DNA of 64,000 bases. Source: Dermatophagoides farinae (taxonomy: Eukaryota > Arthropoda > Arachnida > Sarcoptiformes > Pyroglyphidae). Shown piece after piece: positions 59,096-64,000 of the stretch (position 1 is the stretch's first letter; each line of letters begins with the position of its first letter). The notes beneath the pieces are model-generated. The model searched no databases. It was given only the letters and a program-made list of their open reading frames with translations, and was not told the origin of the DNA. Where the stretch lies: NCBI RefSeq assembly GCF_024713945.1, contig NC_134677.1, forward strand, positions 3,599,001-3,663,000. The letters run 5' to 3'. Position numbers and translations under genes: made by a program.

Positions 59096-59809
59096 ATGCA
59101 GACGCACTCAATTGATCGAATATCTCGAAAAATGAATTCAAATCCAATCGAATCCGGTTTATCAATGTTATGTCGAATAATTAATGTAGGACCCACACCT
59201 GATCCAGAAACGATTGATGATACGAAAAAAGTGACAATCATCGATTCAGAAACGAGCGATTTGATAGCTTTGAAAGCATACCTTTATCATTTAATCGAAC
59301 GATCCATTAAGGATGAAGCAAATGCGGATGAAATTAAAGATTGGCCAAATGTCATGATTTTCGATGGAAAATTTATCGTCGATTTTGACGAATGTTGTAA
59401 GTTGTTCCCGACGCTTCAATCGAAACGAGTAAAATTATTCCAACCAATCGATGATTTGATGATGATTGAATATTTACGTGCTCATTTACAAACGCACATG
59501 GTGGTCAATCCAAAACTCAGACTATTCATGATCATAAGTAATCCGGACATATTGTTTCCCACTCTTGTTGATCAAATAAATGCCTTACTATTTGCACAGG
59601 GTATCTGTACTCATATTGTTTTTATTATTGATCGACTCGATCGAAAGCAATGGAATTTTTATAATTCACAGAAATTTTGTCAAATTCTTCGTTGTAAATT
59701 AAGCGGCGATTCTGATATGAATGACGTTGAACAAATCAAGAAATTGAGTATCCATATACACAATATAGTTGATAAAAGTGTTTGTCATAAATCATTTACT
59801 GTACAATGA
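59096..59809 (+). CDS. XRCC2-like RAD51-paralogue homologue, weakly assigned
   Basis: A 237-aa single open frame; ATG at 59096 (MQTHSIDR) is used because the upstream 59081 start would be TTG. Order of features recalls XRCC2: ESGLSMLCRI near the start (ESGTQLLARL), AYLYHLIERSI (MLYHLTARCI), WPNVMIFDGKFIVDFDECCKLF (VEVLFIDTDYHFDMLRLV), RLFMIISNPDILFPTLVDQINAL (LVYCSSSTHLLLTLYSL), and HIVFIIDRLDRKQW (CLLILDSLSAFYW). The Walker A GPEGTGKT of XRCC2 is replaced by IDSETSDL, so ATP binding is doubtful. XRCC2 works in the BCDX2 complex in homologous recombination. The match is by pattern only; alternatively it is an unrelated helix-rich protein. Confidence 0.5.
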   Translation: MQTHSIDRISRKMNSNPIESGLSMLCRIINVGPTPDPETIDDTKKVTIIDSETSDLIALKAYLYHLIERSIKDEANADEIKDWPNVMIFDGKFIVDFDECCKLFPTLQSKRVKLFQPIDDLMMIEYLRAHLQTHMVVNPKLRLFMIISNPDILFPTLVDQINALLFAQGICTHIVFIIDRLDRKQWNFYNSQKFCQILRCKLSGDSDMNDVEQIKKLSIHIHNIVDKSVCHKSFTVQ

Positions 59810-60274
59810 AAATTTTTTATTAAAAAAAATTGTTTTGTGAAAAATTCTCAATTTTTAGATGGAATCGTTTCAATTTTTATCTTGATAAATTCAATCAACG
59901 ATTCGCAAAAAATTTGGAAAAATTTCATTGTTTTTTTTACAAAAGCTTTGGTTAAATTATGAAAAAAATCTATATAGCCTGCACATTTTTTTTGGAATGT
60001 ATGCTAAAATGTACGGTGATGATCGTGAAAAAATATTCAAATATAATATTGATCAGAAAATTTATGATGTGTGTGTGTGTGTGTGTTATGACACACCGAC
60101 TTTCAAAAAGATCGGTCCAGTAATTGAAGAAAAAACAATGAGGATGAATGATATAGAAAAATGTATCGAGAAACATCACAGTAATTATTATTGTCGATGA
60201 TTATGGATGTATTTTTAGTCTATCATAAATTCCATTGGTTGTCGCGTGTAAGATAAAAAAAAATGTGGCCAGAA
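59810..60274. other. Convergent spacer with possible inhibitor-I29-like remnant
   Basis: Between the XRCC2-like stop and the PHACTR stop. A 90-codon plus-strand frame (59928-60200) contains MYAKMYGDDREKIFKYNIDQKIYD, which recalls the propeptide (I29) of cysteine cathepsins, but it runs into a GT microsatellite (Val/Cys repeat). It is not listed as a gene. See findings. Confidence 0.35.
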
Positions 60275-63200
60275 TCATGATCGATGAAACCTGACAAAAC
60301 AATTCAATGAAAAAAGTTGGCTAAAATTTAAAAAATGCTCATATACCTGGTCATGTGACGACTTTCCTCGTGAACTTGCATTTCAGAGCTTTTAAATTCA
60401 TTAAGTTCTTTGCGAATAGCAGCCTATTTGAAAAAAAGTTATATGACGGTAAAACTCATTCTCTGGTCTAACCTTATCTTTGGGTGTCAATCTGGTCCAA
60501 GGTTTATCGGCACGACGATCATAATTGTTTGCCTGTGTAACTTCCACATAATCATTGAATCGAATAATTTTACGTTCTTTCAATTCATCGATGGTTGGAC
60601 GGAAACTCAACTGTTATCATCAGAAGTAAGATTTTAACAATTATTAAAGACCATAAAAGCAAATACCTTTCTTATGAGCGTCTGTTTTTTGTTCTCCTTT
60701 TCTTTCCAGATCTCATCGGGTGATTGTTGTTTGAGAATATTACGCTGTTCTAATTCCTCAGCTGTTGGCCGAAGACTTAATCGTCGATTTAATTTCGTAC
60801 CGATTGCTTCACGTGAATCAAGTTTTTCATTTTCACTCATCGTTTGTATGATATTCTTATCAATAAGTTCTTGCTTATCGGGCCGTTGTGATAGTTTCAA
60901 TTGAAGTGATTCTTTGCGGGCAAGTTTAGCCGCAATTTTACCTATCCAGTAGAACGAAGAAAAAATGAACAAAATTAAAAACTGAATTAAGAAACAATTG
61001 AATGAAGATGAATACCTTTTTCATCATCGCCATAATAGTCTTTCCAATTGACAGCCGATGAAAAGGGATCATTTCCATTAACAGTGGACGTAGTAACTGA
61101 CGAACTACTTATATTGACTGATTTCATTTCAGAATTCGTCAACGTTATTGAGGGCATTATTTGTACTTTGGCTACATGTAATTTAGTGGCTTCATTCAAT
61201 GAATTGGCGTTCAAGTCAAATTGGCGAATCTTAGACAATACGGAGCTTTTGTGTATGTGTTTTTTGTTTGAACAAGAATTAATAAGAATGTAATAAACAA
61301 GATAGTTAGAAATGAATAAATTGAATGAAATTAAAATGAATTGAATCAACTTGATCGACGGCAATAAAATAATAAATAAACAATTCTCTTACCCATTCGG
61401 TATGTTTGTTGTAAAAGTGGAGCTCTTATGATTATGATTATTATGATTATTATTATTCGTAGTTTCAGTGGGTGTTGTAGCCGCAATTGCTGCTGTTGTT
61501 GTTGTTGTTGTTGTATTGACTATAAGTTTGTTTGCATTTACATTGTTATCATCATTATTATTATTGGCAGTTTGGCAATTGGTGTCGGAAAAAACTTTTG
61601 GCTTTTTTAGTGCACTTTTCTTAGGAACGGCTGTCAATTGTGGCTGTTTAGCCGGAACCTCCTCAACTAATGGTGAATTCCATTCGTCAAATTCGTAGTC
61701 ATCATCATCATTATCATGATGAAGGTCATAGTAATCACCAGTGCCATTATCGAATGATTCCATATTCATTATGATATTTATCAAAGATTCTACTCTATCG
61801 TTCGTATTATTATGACTATAATTTATATGATGCTGTTGGATATTATATGTATCCGGATCAAAATCTACATCATCACCAGTCTTATTGCCAACGTCATTTT
61901 CCATTGTTTTTGTCTCACATTGGGCTCCATTTGACATTGATTCAGCTGTCTGTAATGTTGATATAATTGAATCACTAAACATTCGTGGTGGGGGTATTGG
62001 GCCAATATCATCGGAAATATTGGCAAAATGGATACTTGATATGGTCACCGGCGATATTGATTCGATCGGATAAATCTGATTATTATTATGACTATTATGG
62101 TAATTGTTATTGCTGCCTGAATTACAGTGCATGAGATAGTTCTTGGCTTTAGGATGATTTGCAGCCAATGATTCGATCACGTTGTATTTAATCGATGATG
62201 ATGATGATGATGATGATGTTGCAGGTAGGCAAATGGTTGTCGACGAAGTCGGTATCATTATCGTTGATTTTGTTGGCAACGTCGATGTGATCACTACAAT
62301 AAATAAAGAATAACATGTATAAAACTATTTAGAGAAAAGAGTAAAAGCAAACCTTTTTCCACTTTAAATCCATCGATTTTGATCATCTCACTCGTTGTTG
62401 AATTGTTTACATTATTGTTTATTTGTGTAGATTCAAGAGTTTGAATTTTATTATTACTTGGACTGCTGTTGTTGTTGATTTTGGATGAATCTGTCGAATT
62501 GGATGATATCTCATTAATGATGGTTTGTTGCTGCCGTCGATTAATGATCGACATTAGCTGTTGATTATGTTCAGGATTTTTTGCTAAGGCAGCCAATGGT
62601 GTTGCAACGGCACCTTTTAAATAGCTCATCGAATTTAATGGCATCAACATCACTTGACTCGATTGATTGCTTTGACAATCGGCATGAATTTCATCGATCG
62701 ATTTGTTAGTTTCTTCATTGGTCGCTACTGAATCTGCAGATGTTCCTATGAGAATACGATTTTTAAATAAAGAATAACTCAAGCCGTTATTTAGCCACTT
62801 ACCTTTATTCGATTTTCTTTTCCACCGCCAAGGTCTGAACAAACGGGTTAGAATTAAAAGTTTTCGTTTGGCTGATGATAATTTAGCATTAGTTGTCGTT
62901 GTGGTTGCCGTTGTGATCGAAACATGACGAACATCGGAATGATGATCATCAGAAACACTAGCCAAGATGGAATTATTTTGATTAGTACCGGTCATATCGA
63001 TCGATTCTTTTTCAGGTTCGAGTTGCTTATTATTAACATCTTTGTCATTGTTATCACAAGTGGATATTTTCTTAATGATGATCATTTCACTATCAGTCAC
63101 TGTTGATAGCTGCGATGAAGGAGGCGTTGATGAATTCGTTGTCGGTTGATTATTATCACCATTCAGTTTATTAATAATAATATCCTGATTAACATTGGAA

Positions 63201-63388
63201 TGATTATGAATGCCGGATAATGATGTATCAATGACAACGGATTCTGATGCTATTGGTAACGAGATCGCTTTTGTTTTGTTGTTGTTAATGTTATTGTTAC
63301 AACTAATGCCTGTTATATTCGGAATTGTTTCATCTGATCCAATAATCGATGTATTCTGTTGTTTCTTTTTACGTCTATGAAAACTCAT
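60275..63388 (-). CDS. PHACTR: Phosphatase and actin regulator (PHACTR)
   Basis: Eight coding exons in transcript order: 63388-62803, 62745-62353, 62293-61393, 61245-61016, 60941-60667, 60610-60473, 60423-60347, 60290-60275; all phases agree, 871 aa. The N terminus has the conserved [12 protein letters not shown], preceding the usual N-terminal RPEL, which I cannot find. Long Asn/Ser/Thr-rich linkers follow. Near the C terminus are three RPEL actin-binding motifs: [33 protein letters not shown] and [16 protein letters not shown]. Then comes the PP1-binding tail, [21 protein letters not shown] and [25 protein letters not shown], matching PHACTRs almost to the last residue (RFHRP). It links G-actin sensing to PP1 substrate choice. 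The last coding exon is only 16 nt. Confidence 0.9.
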
Positions 63389-64000
63389 CCTAATATGAAA
63401 AATTTCAGATGCTTGTATGAAATTCTTAGGATGAGCTTTTTGTTCTTTGCCAGCGATATATTCGTTGGTTGATTAAATTCGTTAATCTTTATTTTTATCC
63501 AATCAACATGATCAACGGGTTGTTAGTTGGAATTTCCAATCGATTCGAAAAAAATTCTCGGATGATTATAAGGCAAAAAAACGTAGACTTTTTTCTGCTT
63601 GATGTTTACAAATAATCAAGTTGAATGGAAAAAATTCTCGGTACTTGGTAAAAGAAAAATTTTCAATATAATTTGTGAATGAATGAATGATTATTCGAAT
63701 GGTGGAAGGCACATTTGTTGTTGGAAATATAAACCAGGACATATGTTCTTTTCTATTTATCGAGTTGATGTTTCATCGTCATATTAGCCTCTGAAATAAA
63801 TGCTGCCAAATAGGAGTGAAAAAATTGAACTAACTTTTGATAAATGTAATAATATAAATGAAAAAAAATGAAATTCATTTGTTCATTATAATTAAGATTT
63901 GAAATATATGGGCTTACAATCAGAAGGATGTTGTCATTCAAAATTATTATTATATATCAAATGATTTGAGCTTGATTTTAATATCGTTTGCATCTCGTCG
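63389..64000. other. 5' flank of PHACTR
   Basis: AT-rich sequence upstream of the PHACTR start, with no supportable gene before the window end. The PHACTR 5' UTR and promoter, or further upstream exons, may lie here or beyond. Confidence 0.4.

Noticed and set aside
1-64000. tRNA, rRNA, CRISPR arrays or LTR/Polinton-type elements
   Set aside because: No tRNA B-box-like sequence with a fitting fold, spaced repeat array, long terminal repeat or polymerase/integrase-like frame was noticed by eye; a dedicated search could still find small ones.

Overview
The window is nuclear DNA of an arthropod. It is AT-rich, full of CAT/GAT and homopolymer runs, and carries many short introns (about 50-75 nt, GTAAGT-type donors, YAG acceptors) that join exons of clearly animal proteins. 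Delta-like glutathione S-transferases in tandem, a Goosecoid homeobox gene and extreme Asn/His/Gln/Ser-rich low-complexity regions fit an acariform mite, perhaps Dermatophagoides-like. That taxonomic guess is inference. I saw no bacterial genes, rRNA, tRNA, CRISPR array or complete mobile element.

Layout. 1-16 kb is gene-poor: one gene on the minus strand encodes an unrecognised tail-anchored membrane protein, with an 8.9 kb intron holding a 124-bp tandem duplication. 16-26 kb is dense: an STMP1-like mitochondrial microprotein, an immunoglobulin-domain adhesion receptor, an aldehyde dehydrogenase, SNIP1, the mitochondrial helicase DDX28, the APC/C subunit ANAPC13, an orphan protein and two tandem GST genes. 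26-34.6 kb shows no gene. 34.6-47 kb holds a coiled-coil protein, goosecoid, a ten-finger C2H2 protein, a tandem pair of makorin-like RING proteins, an ATF4-like bZIP gene and the D-aminoacyl-tRNA deacylase gene. 48.7-64 kb holds a large low-complexity protein, TRIR, SWT1, an 11-exon integrin alpha gene, TIM8, an XRCC2-like protein and a PHACTR gene.

Main discovery. The first makorin-like gene (42137-43182) splices an exon pair encoding a domain that reads as the TDP-43 (TARDBP) N-terminal oligomerisation domain onto two makorin-type Cys/His modules and a RING finger. Its downstream tandem copy keeps a decayed trace of the same TDP-43-like segment but now starts inside the makorin part. I know of no TDP-43-NTD/RING architecture. 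Other notable points: a GST paralogue whose catalytic Ser is replaced by Cys in a CPPC motif; a spliced uORF stopping 5 nt before the ATF4-like start; a frame-preserving 57-nt intron, an apparently lost N-terminal RPEL and a 16-nt terminal coding exon in PHACTR; and an XRCC2-like protein without a Walker A motif.

Gene organisation is compact where genes occur. Convergent neighbours lie 35-55 nt apart (DDX28/ANAPC13, ALDH/SNIP1). Divergent pairs share short promoters (SNIP1/DDX28, TRIR/SWT1, TIM8/XRCC2-like, C2H2/TDP-makorin). All exon structures were worked out by eye from splice sites and reading-frame continuity and have not been checked against transcripts.
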